Part shown: positions 1 through 13,425 of the stretch, piece after piece | Layout of the letters: the number at the start of each line of letters is the position of its first letter | How positions within the stretch are numbered: position 1 is the first letter of the stretch | Assembly (NCBI GenBank): GCA_008508345.1 | Contig: QNGE01003311.1 | Span: 1 to 64,000 of the forward strand | Direction: 5' to 3' | DNA: 64,000 bases | Source: Paragonimus westermani | Lineage: Eukaryota; Platyhelminthes; Trematoda; Plagiorchiida; Troglotrematidae | The notes under the pieces: generated by a model | Database searches by the model: none | Told to the model about the DNA's origin: nothing | Seen by the model: only the letters and a program-made list of their open reading frames with translations | Translations under genes and position numbers: made by a program

Positions 1-178
1 TCAGAAACAATTGCTCGTAAACTTGACCCTTCCCTGGACTCATCCCACTCACCTTCTAACTGTTCGATATTAAAAAGCCCACTGCTGTTATTGTAAATTT
101 GGTACCGAAGATTCAATACGAAAAGCTTGCATCTACCAGTTTTCGTTTTCTAACAGTTTTGTTCAAACTTATGACGGT
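1..178 (+). mobile_element. 3' end fragment of a Penelope-like element
   Basis: The first codons match, nearly base for base, the C-terminal end of the PLE at 51.8 kb (frame SETIARKLDPSLD). The following 3' flank up to about base 178 matches the reverse complement of 50985-51183. The rest of the element lies upstream of the window. Only the tail of the GIY-YIG part and the 3' untranslated region are present, so this piece encodes no function. The plus-strand orientation agrees with the other PLE relics here. Seen directly: the three-way similarity inside the window. Inferred: membership of the PLE class, through the better preserved copy at 51.4-51.9 kb. Confidence 0.65.
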
Positions 179-2325
179 CTTGTTCAATCAAACTAAGCAA
201 GATTCAATTCACGTGCCGTTCTTTTCGATTACGTTATGTTTCTTAAGAATGATTCGATGCATAAAAATTATAGGCATATATTTTCATTCACTGATAACGT
301 TAAGAAATGTCAGAATCAGTGTATAATTAGCGTTACGTGTTTAATGACCGCTTACAAATAGGCGGCTGTCGATACGCGGCATGACAGTAGTTACCTCTTC
401 AATTTTATAAAATGAAGTCACGATTGATGTTGGCGTGCTGAGGGTGTGGGTTAGTTGCTGGTATCAAGTAAGTTTAGGTGTAAAATAGGTTTACTATATA
501 GCACATGTTTGCGAAAATCAGTCCGAAACTTAAGAATCTAGTTTTCCAATGCAAATTTAATCAATAATAGTGGTAAACCTCAGCAATTTCAATGGTAAGA
601 TATAACACTGAGCATGGTAATTGTCATATCCATCCTTAGTGTTAAAAAAGCTAGCCTGCATCATTTGACTTTTACACGATATTTTTAGACAACAATTCTC
701 TCTAAAACGATATGTTCTATATTGCACCGTGATGAAATAAAATATGTAGAACAGAAGTGTCCCTAATTTGGGTTGTTTCTTGATTAGAGTGGCCTCGGCC
801 ATTGTGGAATTAATGCTACATCCCTAAAAGACTAACAAATCAGTAAAGTTATACTGTGCCTCAGAGTTCAAGTTCAAAATGAAAACGGGAGAACTGAAAC
901 AGCCACTTCTCTTGTTAAACAACTAATCGGGGTGTGACATGCTTTCATTTAACCAGTTAGGGAATCAATCTTCGAACCATTTGTCTTGAAGAGCAGGTTG
1001 TGTAATGTGTTCAAGTCGCAAACTCGCTGCTCTGGGTTCCAAGAGTCATTTTGACCTGCTACACTAAGACAACCTGCATACCCTTCTAACTTATTTATTG
1101 CTTCGAAGAAATCTATCCGGCTCCCATTTACTTTGTAAACTGTATAATATTTTTCGTTGTCTTTTCCGTTTTGTACTGGTCAAAGACAGTATACCTAGCA
1201 TCGATAAAATGATCCTTGTGTGTAATCAACTCTTCAGTCAGTTCATAAGATGTTAGAGAATTTTAAATAAGCAGATATACGTCTGTAAGTAGCCTAAATC
1301 TGAAGGATTAGACAACTGGACACAACATTAAAACTGGTGAAGCGGTAGTGGACCTCATTAATACGAATTCAGCTGCTGAATATGGTAAATACAAATAATA
1401 AGGTTTGATTGGCTAACGCTGTGTGATAGTGTAACGTGTTTCTTGTGGGGGGATTCGATATGTAGAACATAAACGAAGGTTGCTTACTATGGAGAAGCTG
1501 CTGTCCTCTGTTTGTAAAAAGGTCGCAGTGACGATCATGAATTTATGTGGGAAATGGCTCTGGGTATACGTCGCTTGTCAGAGAGTTCTTCATTTTGGGG
1601 GGAATTTACAATACACCGAAGTGATTCGGACTGAAAAAGAACGTGGTAAAACGATGTCTAAAATCACCTGCAATTTGAATTCATTTAACACATTGTCACA
1701 GCGAATCACAAAACATGTTTCGGCTGATTGTTTGGATTAACCGACATGTGTCTTAACTTGTTCAAAACCACAGGCAATGCACAGATCTCAATATCTAGTA
1801 GGCACTGCAGGACCAATAGTTAGCTAAAGGGATCTGAAAACGGTTGACTCCAACAAAATCGTAGCAAACACGCCGATCCAGGGCGTTATCACACATTGTT
1901 TCTCTTGTGCTCGATAACTTAAGCGTGCCGCCAGCCCGTCCATTCGAATAATGTTAGGACCACACAATAACCAACCCGTCATCGCAGTAATTGTTCAAAA
2001 AGGACGCACTTTCTGCCCTTTTCATGGTCGATAATAAGGACAATCAGTGAAGCAAACTTGGTGAAAAAGAATCTTTCCAGTTGCAAAAACATCGACTTGA
2101 AACAACCGGTGTTCTAGTTAATCCGATGCAACAGTTTTACTGTTACGATTTTCAGCAAGTCTGATTTCACTGTCAACATATCATCGATAGCCTTAGATGC
2201 CGCCAAATCCAGAAGGGCAGATCATGAGAAAGGCGAAACGGAGGTGAATGAAAGTTAGCCTACTAATTCCGTGAAACAACTAATGACACTTTCGAGTTTG
2301 TAGATTCCGTGCTGGATATCCATGC
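179..2325. other. No recognisable gene
   Basis: Only short chance frames (86 codons at most). The frame at 1480-1740 has no recognisable motif. The part after about 1.86 kb could be the decayed N-terminal half of the PLE relic that follows, but I cannot align it with confidence. Confidence 0.5.
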
Positions 2326-3560
2326 TTGGGTCATTTCAGTGTAACCTCTCTACTCACATATGCTTCGTTGGTTGGGGACAACTTCAAAGCGAATTCAGAT
2401 TACAAAAACACATTTGAAAAAATTACTTTTGCGGTGCCACCTCAACATTTATTTCATGCCCAACCGAGAGCCTTACCGACAATTGGACCGGGTAGCAATG
2501 GGACCCTCTTTGGGTCCATTGATGGCATTTTCATTCATGGGCATACTAGAACCTCGAATCCAGTTTACCATTCGGAGACTTTATATGCATCACTGGTATT
2601 GACGGTATGGTTGTCGTTGTTGTACAACCGCAGGATGAGTTAGCAGATACCATTCAGGTTTCTGATTTGACGAACATCCTCATGTTTCACCTTAGGTGAG
2701 GAAGCTAAATATGCGTTTCACTTCTTAGATGTTAAACTGGGCTGATATCAATATGGTACACTGAGTAGGTCGACATACCGCCAACCTGCATGGACGGGTA
2801 AATGCACCCACTTCAACAGCTTTGTATATATTAAAGAAAAGAAACCTGCCTCAAGGCTTGGCATCTAGAGCAAGAGTGATCTGTTTGAATGACGCAGTGG
2901 GGATATTACTGAAAACGATCCATAACCTACTGAGGGAAAATGGTGATTCCTATCGCATTATCACTGCGGGAAAGTTGACCAAAATCCTGTAGGACTCAAT
3001 GTCTACAGCTGAAAAGAGGGCGTTGTTTACAAAACCCTCGTTCGAAGGGGATTTTGTAGCGGATCAATATAACTGCTGCATCTATCGCTCACTTAAACCC
3101 ACCTTTTCAGCGGGTTCGTAAAAAGCCGATGTTAAGGTCGAGCTTGAAAGACAAGCTACCAGTCCACAATCAATCTATGCTGGTGTATTCATTTTCACGT
3201 ACCTAGGTGCACGTCAAAACGACCAGGAAGCATAATCCATTCTGGATTGGAACCGGATGTTGTAACTCAACTGTTATACACTGCCGATACCAACCATCAC
3301 GTAAACTTCACCAAAACACTCCAGGCTTACTGGTGAGTAGTGGGGAATTTCTGTTTCCATATATACTGAACATCACCCACAAGAGATTGCAGCTGTCACA
3401 TTCCAGGATGTCAGCAGATTTGCTGTTCTGCAACCTGAAACAATCTGTCAGCACACTGGCAACCGCCTTGACGACTGCAGTCAGATTAGGTAACCACAAC
3501 TCGTGTTGTGAAAGGAAAGTTGTCCAGCCCTTGCTATTGTCTTGACCACAGATAGGTCGT
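2326..3560 (+). pseudogene. Penelope-like element relic (reverse transcriptase to GIY-YIG)
   Basis: A frame near 2490-2545 reads DRVAMGPSLGPLMAFSFMG, a decayed form of the PLE reverse transcriptase motif DGVAMGSPLGPLLA. In a second frame, at 2583-2690, the metal-binding box appears as GIDGMVVVVQPQDE, where an active enzyme would have Y-[VI]-D-D, so the second catalytic aspartate is lost. Further on are HFLDVKLG (about 2720) and an SLKDKLP-like segment (about 3145), followed by a frame-shifted GIY-YIG remnant (YLGARQ, then DTNHHVN-type sequence near 3290) and a C-terminal RFA...LQPE piece near 3415-3450. Order and orientation match the PLE class. At least four frame changes and many stops make it dead. 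In life the product would copy RNA by target-primed reverse transcription. Confidence 0.7.
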
Positions 3561-6500
3561 ATCCACTCTGAACACGAAAATATTTGACCCTGACTTACTG
3601 ACGTAACATCCTGTCAACGCCTCGCCGACGACTAGCTAACGGCAGGGAGCCTAGTAGACCCCTTTACTGTCACATGTTGACAGTCATTTTCAGATGTTTT
3701 CGGTCTGTTTCGTGCCACATCTTGATGCGCACTTTATGTGTCAAGTTGAAAACTACTCATGGTTGACCGCAGCCTTCACATTCAGATGAACATTTCAGTT
3801 AGTCCCTTTCGGAAATAAACACTACGCGATTTTTGTCTTTGTAGGAGTTTGGTGGTAATTCATATCTCAGCAGGTTTAATGAGATCAAAGACTCCGGCCT
3901 GTCTCAGACGTCCTAATCGTTGGATAATCGATTGGAGTTAACAGGACAACTATTCTGTCCCATATGGAAACGATCGAGTAACCTGTTCGTTATCCACGCG
4001 TGAAAGTGGTTGAACGTTCAGATATGATAATCCAGTCATGGCTAGTGTGATGTCAATGACTCAGTGTACAACACGGTCGTTTCATGAAAACGTGGCAGGA
4101 GCGGAAGCTGACTGGGAATTCTGCAGAAATGCGAAAACATTTCTATATATTACATGTAATAGTATTATGATATTATATATACATAATATTCCTGTATGTT
4201 TATTTCATGCAGAGGCCAAAGCTCTCTACCGCTCACTAGCAATCCATGTAATTCTATTGGTTTGAGAAGGAACTAACGGAAACAACTTTTCGCCACATCG
4301 TTACTTTCGATTTGACGAGGGATTTTTGACGGCAAAAGCAACAATTTTATTCATTATAGATATTGCGGACAACATTTCAGTCCTTCTGTTTTCCTCCTCA
4401 CTGACCTAGTGTGCACTCGATTAATGCAACAGCCAGAAACGTCCAAAGCAGACCTAGAAGAATTTACGTTCTTACAGCTCTCTGCAGAGGATATTACTTA
4501 TATGTATTCCAGCATTTCTAATGTATTAGTTTTAGCTCGCGAATAATTCTAACCCAACGAACTTGGCTCATTTTGTTCTACTTCGCCAACTGTAGGAAAA
4601 AAGCGGTGGGCATAAATTTTATCAGCCAAGTCACTTGTAACCGTCTTATGAATAACCAAGAAGAGTTTCATTGACTTAGCTTACACAGTTTGACCTTCTT
4701 GCTTTCTCTAGTCTGTAAAATCCGTTTACCTCCAAGTAGGAAAGGAGAACATCATGAAAGCTTGAACAAGGCTTACCAGCAATCACAATTAACGAACAAT
4801 GGTATTGTTTTACTTAAACATTTAGTGAGCTCCAGGATGGACACTCATAAAACGAATCAGAGTTCCGGTTTGATCAAATTTGTTTCTAGCACAGCACCTA
4901 TTTTTGAGTACAACAATAATGTTTGTGTTTAATTAATGCTTTTTCCTAATTTGCGTCAAATTCGTTAAATTTCCTCAATACCATTAGCGGTTTGGGATCT
5001 ATTGGAAGACTATTACTCGCCTGTTGAGGCTCACATGAACAGAAATTCAAATAACGGACACGACATACATTTATGCGACTTACGCTCTGTCTGTTTGATA
5101 AAAAGGAGGCTGGAACAACTGATTGTGCATCTAGATGGTTCAAAAGATTGTCCGAATAAAGAATGAAGTTTGATTACACTGCAACTATCATCTGGCCCAG
5201 TGAAAAATCACTTTCCTGAGATGTGACTTGATGAAGAGGGTTAACCTCGAGATATGATTTGGTGCCGAGGCAGTCTAGTCGGCAGGCACTCATGCTCTTA
5301 ACGTCATCCTCGGCAGTTTGACAAAAAGCAACTACCTCGAAGTGATAGGTCTAACCAGGGAGCAAACTTATCATGGTAGTGTGTAAGTTTGTATCCAACC
5401 CTAGAAAAGACAGCATAGCTACTATTGTTATATAGGTGGGTGGTACAGGCGTGCATGCGGTAGTACTGTGTATATGGTTGTGAAGTGGGCATCACTTGTG
5501 TAAAAATATTAATTTCCTCTTTCTGAACATTGAGCCTTCTAATTAAGCGGTAGTTGCATGATAATCAGGATTCTGTCCATCACCGGTTTAAATATCACAG
5601 GAAAGAGTGGACACTTTTGTATATAAATCCATCCATTGTAACACACCGTTGTTTTTTGGACGACTACTTGGTTAAATGTCGACTGCTCGTTTGCGTGAAC
5701 ACACTGGTCAGCATCCGTTTTCTCCTCATTCCCAATTTTTTAACCTTGTAAGTCAGTAGAGTTCCCAGCGGCGGCTCGAGCTAGTCTATCACTGGATTTT
5801 GGAGAAAAGTACAAGCTTAAATAACAGTGAGAATCAAATGTCTATTACTGTAGTCTTTGAATTCGTAACGCAGCATGCCTTCGCCAGCTCCACGCCTAGC
5901 CGCGCCATAAGCCGGTCCAAATTTCGGACGCATATGATTGACTTTCCCCGTTGTATTGTAAATGGTCGATAGCGCATTCACGTTACGTCACAGTCTAGAC
6001 CTTTTCTTCAAAACAGGGCGTTTTGTATTCTATATGATTAGTACATAAAACCTTTGTAGCGGGATTCAGCGCAAATGGGCGTTTACTGCAAACGCCACCC
6101 ATTCAGATCCATGAAATCTGGTAATGTACATTGACTACAAACTATCATAGAAGGGAAATTTGTGGAATGCGGAAAACAACAAGCAAGCTGGTCAATAAAC
6201 TGCTCATCCGAAACAAAAATCCATTCGTTATGAAAATTTACTGGCTTTGCTTCTTTCTAGTTCACAGTAGACTTTGTGTTCTTTCGTTAAAGAAATCCAA
6301 CGCCTTCGGACCAAAGTTCATCGTGGTCTAAGTAATCTAGTAGTAAATTTCAGGAATACATTAGTTGGTTGTTGCGGGAATGAGACTTTCTGATTTGTTG
6401 TAGTCAACCTGTTCAATTGGTGAACAATTTTTAACAAGTTTACAATCGTTTATATTTCCGGATTATGTGGTACTGGTATCTGACGTCTTGGGTGAACACA

Positions 6501-7261
6501 GCTGAATCCTGTGATCGCAGATAGATCTACTATCCTTTCCACCAGTTGTAAGAGGTGTGTCTGGTGCTCCTTCGTTAAATTGTTCGATCTACAAATGCAT
6601 GCTTTAAACTGGGGTAAAACAGTTTTGGGAACTTAGTGATACCTATAACTCAGTGGATAATGCGGTGAGAATCTGAAAAATTCTCCTGGCGATGGCGGTT
6701 CTACGATAAACATTTAAGGTTTATGCAAAACAAAAAATCAAAGAGAATCAAAAATCTGTTGATGAAATCTGACAAGATCATATTCTGTCCAACTGAAGAA
6801 GCTCGCGGGATATTACTAAAACTATTCACACCATATCTTCAAAGTAGAATATATTGAATCGGATGAAAAAAGTCCCGAAAGAAAAACAGAAGCTGCTGTA
6901 TAACTGGTAATTCAAGTTCCCATTGACGTTTGAAAGGCGCATGACGAGCCAATGGCAGTAACGTCATGTAGACTGACCACCTAAAGTGTTTAAGCGAAAA
7001 TTGTCTGTGAGGTGTACAACTGATACGTAAGGTCCTTGCCGTAATAAAACCGAACATTGATCCGCATATCATGTGGAGCCCCCTGAAGTAACAATTGCAG
7101 GAACATAGTCCGACAGAATCACTCAGTTCACGGACGCGACCAACGATGTCAAAATATTTAAACAATTGGAGGTTACTGACGGCCCATAAGTTAGGTAAAG
7201 TTGATGTCATCAACTGGTTCAATCATCAGTGAAATGTTTGCTGAAACCGTGAGTTGAGTTG
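3561..7261. other. No recognisable gene
   Basis: Contains only short frames without motifs. The longest is a 127-codon minus-strand frame at 6839-7222, which I do not recognise and which lacks convincing splice signals. No repeat from elsewhere in the window was noticed here. Confidence 0.5.
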
Positions 7262-7367
7262 GTTTAAACATCACTCACCAGTATTCCCGGTGTTTGCGTT
7301 CCCAGTCTTTTTGGAATGAAAACACTACACTCGAGCTTGGTTCTTGCTAGAGCCCGTCATTACTCCA
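7262..7367 (-). repeat. Family-B fold-back repeat, one arm only
   Basis: Carries in order the landmarks of the family-B arm seen at 16.6 and 59.3 kb: AAACATCACTCA, a TTTGCGTTC segment, CAGTCTTT, CACTCGAG, then CTAGAGCCCGTCATTACT. It lacks the internal tRNA-like part and the opposite arm, so it is a truncated copy. Assignment is by eye to the other copies in this window. Confidence 0.45.
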
Positions 7368-8219
7368 AATCCACGTTAAAGCCGCAATGACAACCAAGTC
7401 TTTGTTTGCCGTCCTGCTTCGATTAGACAGTCAGAGCACTATCCACAATCTACAGCATTTCAGCGATTACACTTGATAATTTATTCGCGCGTAATATAAG
7501 TTTGACACCGCAGTGATTAACACACTTTCGTTTTGAAAGTTTGGTTCAGGCTCCAACCCAGGTCACAGTAAATATACACATTATTAGGCTCCAAATTTCT
7601 ATTTAGTCTGTGTAGATTAAACTCCTCCAGAAACTTCTCTGGTTGACCTCGGACAGTCGACGTTGAGACATCTAAATCGTGATACTAGGTGAAGTATATC
7701 ACAGTGCATGAAAAGGCACACCGACAACATCTTTATGTTTGAACGCTAAGGTTCATTTTGCCGTACCTCCACCAGTCAAGGTCAGCTGTTGTTGTCAGTC
7801 ACGATTCTGCACTCTGTATAGACTCACTTACACTGTGTGCTAAGCAAGTTAGAAATACAACGAAGCTACTATCCAGACGTACGGTCAAATGTTGTCCAAC
7901 CACTGTCAGTAAACACGTGGTCATATTCCTCAACGGAGAGGGTAAATTGGCAGTGTTGGCGCTAGACAAACCTTTTTGAATGTTTAACTTACAAGTGGCT
8001 TTTTAGACCGCTGGCTTCGGAAACAACAGGTTCAACTGTTGCAACAACTGCAACCGTTCTTAGAGACTAAAGATGTGTAGTTGTACAGACCTCAATCAAA
8101 CGCTAATCGTAGCTAAAACAGGACTTGCATTATATACTATTTTGTTGCAAAGCATTCTCTTTTTGGGTTTGGTAGTTTAATTTAATACAAAGTGGATACT
8201 TCCAGCACTTCGCCACAGT
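7368..8219. other. No recognisable gene
   Basis: A 73-codon plus-strand frame at 7758-7979 is open but has no recognisable domain. Nothing else is supported. Confidence 0.45.
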
Positions 8220-8402
8220 CCCCACATTCAAATAGGTCTCTCGGTTGGCTCACTGCGCGAGGAACCATTAGACGCTAGTTCTGCTCTTATTACAGTTCGC
8301 CAATAATGCACATCCTCGTTGGGACCAGAATTTGCACTCCAGCCCTCATATTTCTGAGACTAGCCGTTGGTCACAGTACGAGTAACCTCACGGTAAGTAC
8401 GA
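8220..8402 (-). repeat. Family-B fold-back repeat, heavily decayed
   Basis: The order of short matches follows the left arm and tRNA-like portion of family B: GGTTGGCTCACT, GCTCTTATTACAG, ATGCACATCCTCG, GGGACCAGAATTTGCACTCC (decayed B-box complement), CTGAGACTAGCCGTTG and AACCTCACG. It ends where the better copies have CTGGCCTCACATTAG. Similarity is patchy, so this is a tentative assignment. Confidence 0.35.
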
Positions 8403-11400
8403 TTAACTAACTGTACAAACGCTCAGCCAAAACCTTAGGTGAATAGTGTTCAAACTGCTTCATCACTTTGTGAGGTGAGTAAGAAGAATTGTTCTGTTTA
8501 CTCCAATCTACAAACCTGTTATCGGGACAGTTTAGTTAGGTTGAAACTACTGACTTAATTGAATCAACCGAGAGACGCGCTTGTAAGCGAAATGTTATTA
8601 ACACAAATTTTCGGTTGGGCGTTTAAATCTGATAATTCGGCCATAACTGTTGCGATGTAACAGACAGGCCAGTCCCCAAACCATAAGGGCGGGGATGCAA
8701 CTTCCGGTTCGGGCAAGGATGTGCACTGTTCTGAACATTGATAACAACGAAACTTAAGTCTACTGCTTCTTTTCGTAGTGGGTTGACTGACAGACTCACC
8801 GTAATATGAAGGATGCAATCAAGTGTGGGTAGTGTCCGATTTTGCAATAAATCATTTGTCCATTTTAGGCAATCATCTCCCTCGCTAACCGAGTTGTTTT
8901 TTACATTAGCTACTCATTTTCGCTTGGTCTTATTACCTCATTGTTCAATAGCTGGTTGGTTATCATCTCTCATAATTACAGTCATACTGTTTTCTTAAGT
9001 GATACATTTCCTTCATTACCGGAAGACTCGAAATTTGGTAGTCTGTCCAGCGGGGTGACAGGTCCTGCACCTTAGGTACGTACATACCAGAATGCTATCG
9101 AAATGGACTTCTTACGGCTACATTGGGTATGGCCCATTCTCTCCGGCTGAACCTAGTGTAACAACTGTCGACTAAAATGAAAAGCACCGGTGCAGTTTAA
9201 TGTGGGATACTTTGAGTAGGTTGATCTAGTCGTACCGCTTGTCCGTTAGTGAAAATCGATGGTCAGGCTTGACACAAGACGAACATCAGATATTGGGTAA
9301 ATGACTATCTGTGAACGCCAACAGCATACACCTCACCCAGCTCACTTCATCCGGCTTAAATTTGTGGAATGTTCGTGGTGAATTCGAGCTTCGGCGACAA
9401 AACTCAAACAGCACAATCACGAAGCAGATCTAATGAACAAAAGGGAACCATAATTTAGCCAAAGAACATCTGCAGCGGACTTAATAATTTAGTTTCAAAT
9501 TTAGAAATGCCAGTTTTCAAGGTCGGTCAACAACCACTCACGAACCAATGGCCCGCCCAGTTTACATTTGCTTGATTAGGATTCCATCTCTCCGGATTTT
9601 AACACACTCCAGCATTCAACGAAACTGTTTGGCTTGAGGATTTTCGACCCGCACAATCCATCCAAGACATGACTGTCAAGCCACTGTTAGCTGTAAACAA
9701 TGACACATTTAGTGATGGAGCAAATTCCCGTCATCGCTATATGTAAACAAGGGAAATCTTTTTTACTGGACACGAAACAACCCAATCTTACCGGTGAATT
9801 CGCGATATACAGATAATATTAAAACACCCCCGTAGATTACAGTGCATGGCACTATATTTTTGGTACACCTTATTACGACCTTTGTGTCTGCAGTTACAGA
9901 ACTTCTAACTACAAAACTGAATCTATTTTCAACATAGGTAGCAGGCACCAGTTTAGCAAACCTCATGCATGAATGGTCGACCATTGCATTTGATCGACGG
10001 TAGGTGGGTCAAGATGAAATTGCTCAGCGGTTACAAAGTCTTAGGATTTCACTGCTTTGAATGCTTGTCAAAAACTAGATGTTCATTGGAGAAACAATAC
10101 GCACACCTATTCTCTTTTCCATTCACCAGGTAGATCACCTGGCGGTTGTCGAATAATTGTGTCCGCAGCTGAATTTTCGATGCATTCAGTTTTTGTCAGC
10201 ATACAAAACTACACGGCTGCAATGTGTGGTCTTCATACGTCAATGTTGTCGACCAGCTGAAGAACGTTTTCAGCAAATTTTGTAGTTCACTTTCAGAAAC
10301 AACAGGAATAGTTTACACTGCGTTGAAATTCGTCTTGGCAAAGAAATACTGGGCAGAAGAAAGTTTACTGCAACCATATGCCATGTAATCGTAGGTTTGG
10401 CCAGAGGAAGACACACCGTTCTAAGCAGTTCCACAAGCCACCTGGCCATCGCTGAGGAGGTCTGGTAAAGACATTCTTCAGCCCAATAACGCCCAGTCGG
10501 AGACATGCTCAGTTGATATGCTTTGGGGCATTTGTTCGTCAGGGTATAGCATAAATTGACAAGGGTGTGCACTGATTGATTTCAACTTGTCCCAAGTATT
10601 TCTCACCACAGCCATCACCCGTGGAAACGGTCATGTTACCTTGTGGATTAAACTGCTATACAGATTCATCGATAAATTTGTAATTACTCAGTTGAGAGCA
10701 ATCAGTTTTCATACGGAATTAGCGCAAACAATCATGCCCATATACACCATGATGTATGCTTCATTTTGTAATTTGTTCACATGATGCAACAAATCTTCTG
10801 TGCACTTCAAGCGGCTGTTTCCACAAACAACAACAAAATCAATCGGACACTCGACAGCGTTTAAGAGTCTGTTCAGTCATATGGTGTAGTACTACACATT
10901 TAGAACCACACGGGCAGTACGGCAGTAAAGCTGTGATGCGATTCCATCATTATACTCTGGTGAACCTAAGCCCACTTAAACTAATCCCACTTGCAATAGC
11001 GGTGGCTACCGGATAACAGTTTTCTGGCACTAACCTGAAAATGGCAGATTCACCGTTCTGGAAGTCGCAGACTTAGATTTGCGTAAATTAACCCCGATCC
11101 ATTCAATTTCATGGTCAGCAGTCTTCTAGGCATCACTGCCAACATATCATACATGACACCAGCGAAATTTTCCCATAGAATTGAGTAAAAAAATGCTCGG
11201 ATAATTTAACACGGTGATTAGTAGATAGGTGTTTCAGCTGCAATCTTCTCATTTGTAAATTCTAAATGAACTAATTCCAGGCATAATGGTTGGAAAGAAT
11301 TAAAACGTGCCCAAATGATCTGTCCTCAACCCACCCCAGTGGACAGCTTTCACCGGTTTGTCGGTATGAAGTTTTGCGTTTCATCCCAGTACAACCATTG

Positions 11401-13027
11401 AAATAGGCCCGATCAGGTCAATTAATTTCCTAATGAACCTAAAATTGGCGGAAGCTGATACACACGCCCAGCGCCGACTGCGTCAAAAACAACGAAGTGA
11501 TCTGGCCAATGTAATTGATGCTGATCCTACTAAGCATATCCGGAACCATCTTAACACTGCGAGTACAGAAAAGCAGAACATCCACCTTTTGTTGCTTGTC
11601 ACGGGCTTGTTGTCCCCGTTGCGAAACCTCTCACATCGGTCGGCAGACAGTGTACGGAAGTGTGCACCTTCCGACACACACAACAGAATTGAAATACCGG
11701 AAAGGTTTTTTATCATTTGTCTTCAGTTGAAGTTCATTCATAATTTGAACATGCAAAACAAGACGACGAGCGTAACGTTGAGATATTCATCATCAAGTCA
11801 GTGTGTTCCTGGAGGCCGGAGCATGCACACTCGAAAAAACTGAACTCAAGCAACTGGGCAAATGCCACTAATTCTTTCGGATTAATACATCATCGGCCGA
11901 GGTATCAGCCAGTTCTGCCTAACGCTGCAAGCTTTCGACGATTGAATTAACTGTCACTAGGTGATTTATACTTAAGCTACTACGTCGTGTGTTGTTTCTC
12001 ATCCATTAACCTCGGCTTCGTCTAAAACTCCTACTACGCAACATCCACTCTTATCATATTGTTCAAATCATCCTATTGTTAACGTGATTAAGGCTTGCCA
12101 GCAAAAAGCACTTAATTTATCTCACATCTGCAACAACATGTACTATTTAGCTAGTTGACAACTGTTAACACGTTGACCAATTTCTGGTGACTACACTTCC
12201 TTCATATTGTTACCTAGACGAATACTTGGAATTGACTGTATTGGGTACCTTCCAAATGCAGGACAGATAACAAGCCAAAGTTACAAAATAAAGCCTTTCA
12301 ACTTGTTTAATTGTAAAGAATTTTCAATCAGTTGGAAATTGCCAAAGGAGATGTCAGTTTACAATTCACTCGTCCATTTTCTCATTGAAACCATCCCCCA
12401 AATGCTAATCATCAGTAGCCTCAATCATATCTGGCCAGTCTAGAAGTTACCAGCAGATCCACTAGTTTCAGGCTGTTTACCAGCTAAACCTCTCTGCTGG
12501 CTACGCAGATACAATATTAGCTGTCTCAATATCTGCGTTAGCGCTTACTTTCTTTAAAAAATACACATACAGCCTTCGCTACGGGTTTCTTAACCGTCAT
12601 TCTATTTCAATCCCACAAGCTAACAACTGCACATGTCCAACGGGGTGCTACTCCAATATGTTTTAGTCTCCGTTGCTGGAACGATTACAGCCACCAGCTT
12701 CACTGTGCGCACAGAATCGTTTTTTCAAGCCTTCTGACTGTCACGGCCCATCACCCACACCATGATCGATCATACTCCCATGATTCCAGTTACGTCCTAT
12801 TTATGACGCAAATGTGTAAAGAAAGGTTGCTCTGATGTCCATTTATGGCGTGACGGACGTCATTCAAATTTGTTTGTTTTATTTGCTTATTCTAGGCAAC
12901 AACTTTTCCTACACTCGTTACCTAATGATGAACAACCGAGAACGAGCGAATTCGCTACCATGATTTTCTGGTACGTGCCTCGAGAATTTTTTAATACTTG
13001 AAGCCCTGGTTATCATTTATTCAGATG
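8403..13027. other. No recognisable gene
   Basis: About 4.6 kb with only short open frames (up to 136 codons, at 11433-11843; also 100 codons on the minus strand at 10270-10572). None shows a domain, motif or coherent splice context. It could be intron or intergenic sequence. Confidence 0.5.
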
Positions 13028-13425
13028 AGGTCCAACTGTAAAAATTTAAGGCTTCGGCTGGACGTAATCCAGTGAGAGACAGTATATCCAAATGTAGCAA
13101 GCGCTCAACCAGATAAACTACGGAACCACGTTGAAAATCCGGACATTTCGCATTTGGTTTCTGTTATTCACTGGTTTCACTGTCCCATGTGGAATCCGCT
13201 AAATGATCCATGAGATCAACAGTCCAGGCAGAATATCTCATACAGTCCACGCTGGAATTCACCAGCGCCACTGTTGCTGACTGAGTCCAAATGTGAAAAC
13301 TCCGAACCTACATTGTAGCTTCGTAGCTCATTTAGTTGAACAACCGTCGCGTTTTTATGTTCTGTTAATGCTGTTGGTGTGAATCAACCCGAAGCCAAAA
13401 TTTCTCACAATTGTGTCTCAGTCAA
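13028..13425. repeat. Family-A fold-back repeat with two inverted tRNA-like arms
   Basis: The left end reads on the minus strand as a tRNA-like unit (about 13127 to 13050): a decayed A box GTAGTTTATCTGGTTGAGC, then CACTGGATTACGTCCAGCCG in place of the B box, followed by GAAGCC and an AT-rich ATTTTTACAGTTGG end. The right end (about 13316-13423) reads on the plus strand as a second such unit: TCGTAGCTCATTTAGTTGA, then GGTGTGAATCAACCCGAAGC and a matching AAAATTTCTCACAATTGTG end. Between them lies a core of about 190 bp containing AAATGATCCATGAGATCAAC. The same arm-core-arm order is found at 52.2 kb and, without the right arm, at 45.3 kb. Function: presumably a non-autonomous mobile repeat. Confidence 0.65.

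Noticed and set aside
6839..7222. 127-codon minus-strand frame
   Set aside because: No domain, no splice or start context, and composition no different from its surroundings.
11433..11843. 136-codon plus-strand frame with overlapping frames on both strands
   Set aside because: No recognisable motif. Simultaneous openness of three frames suggests chance in stop-poor sequence.
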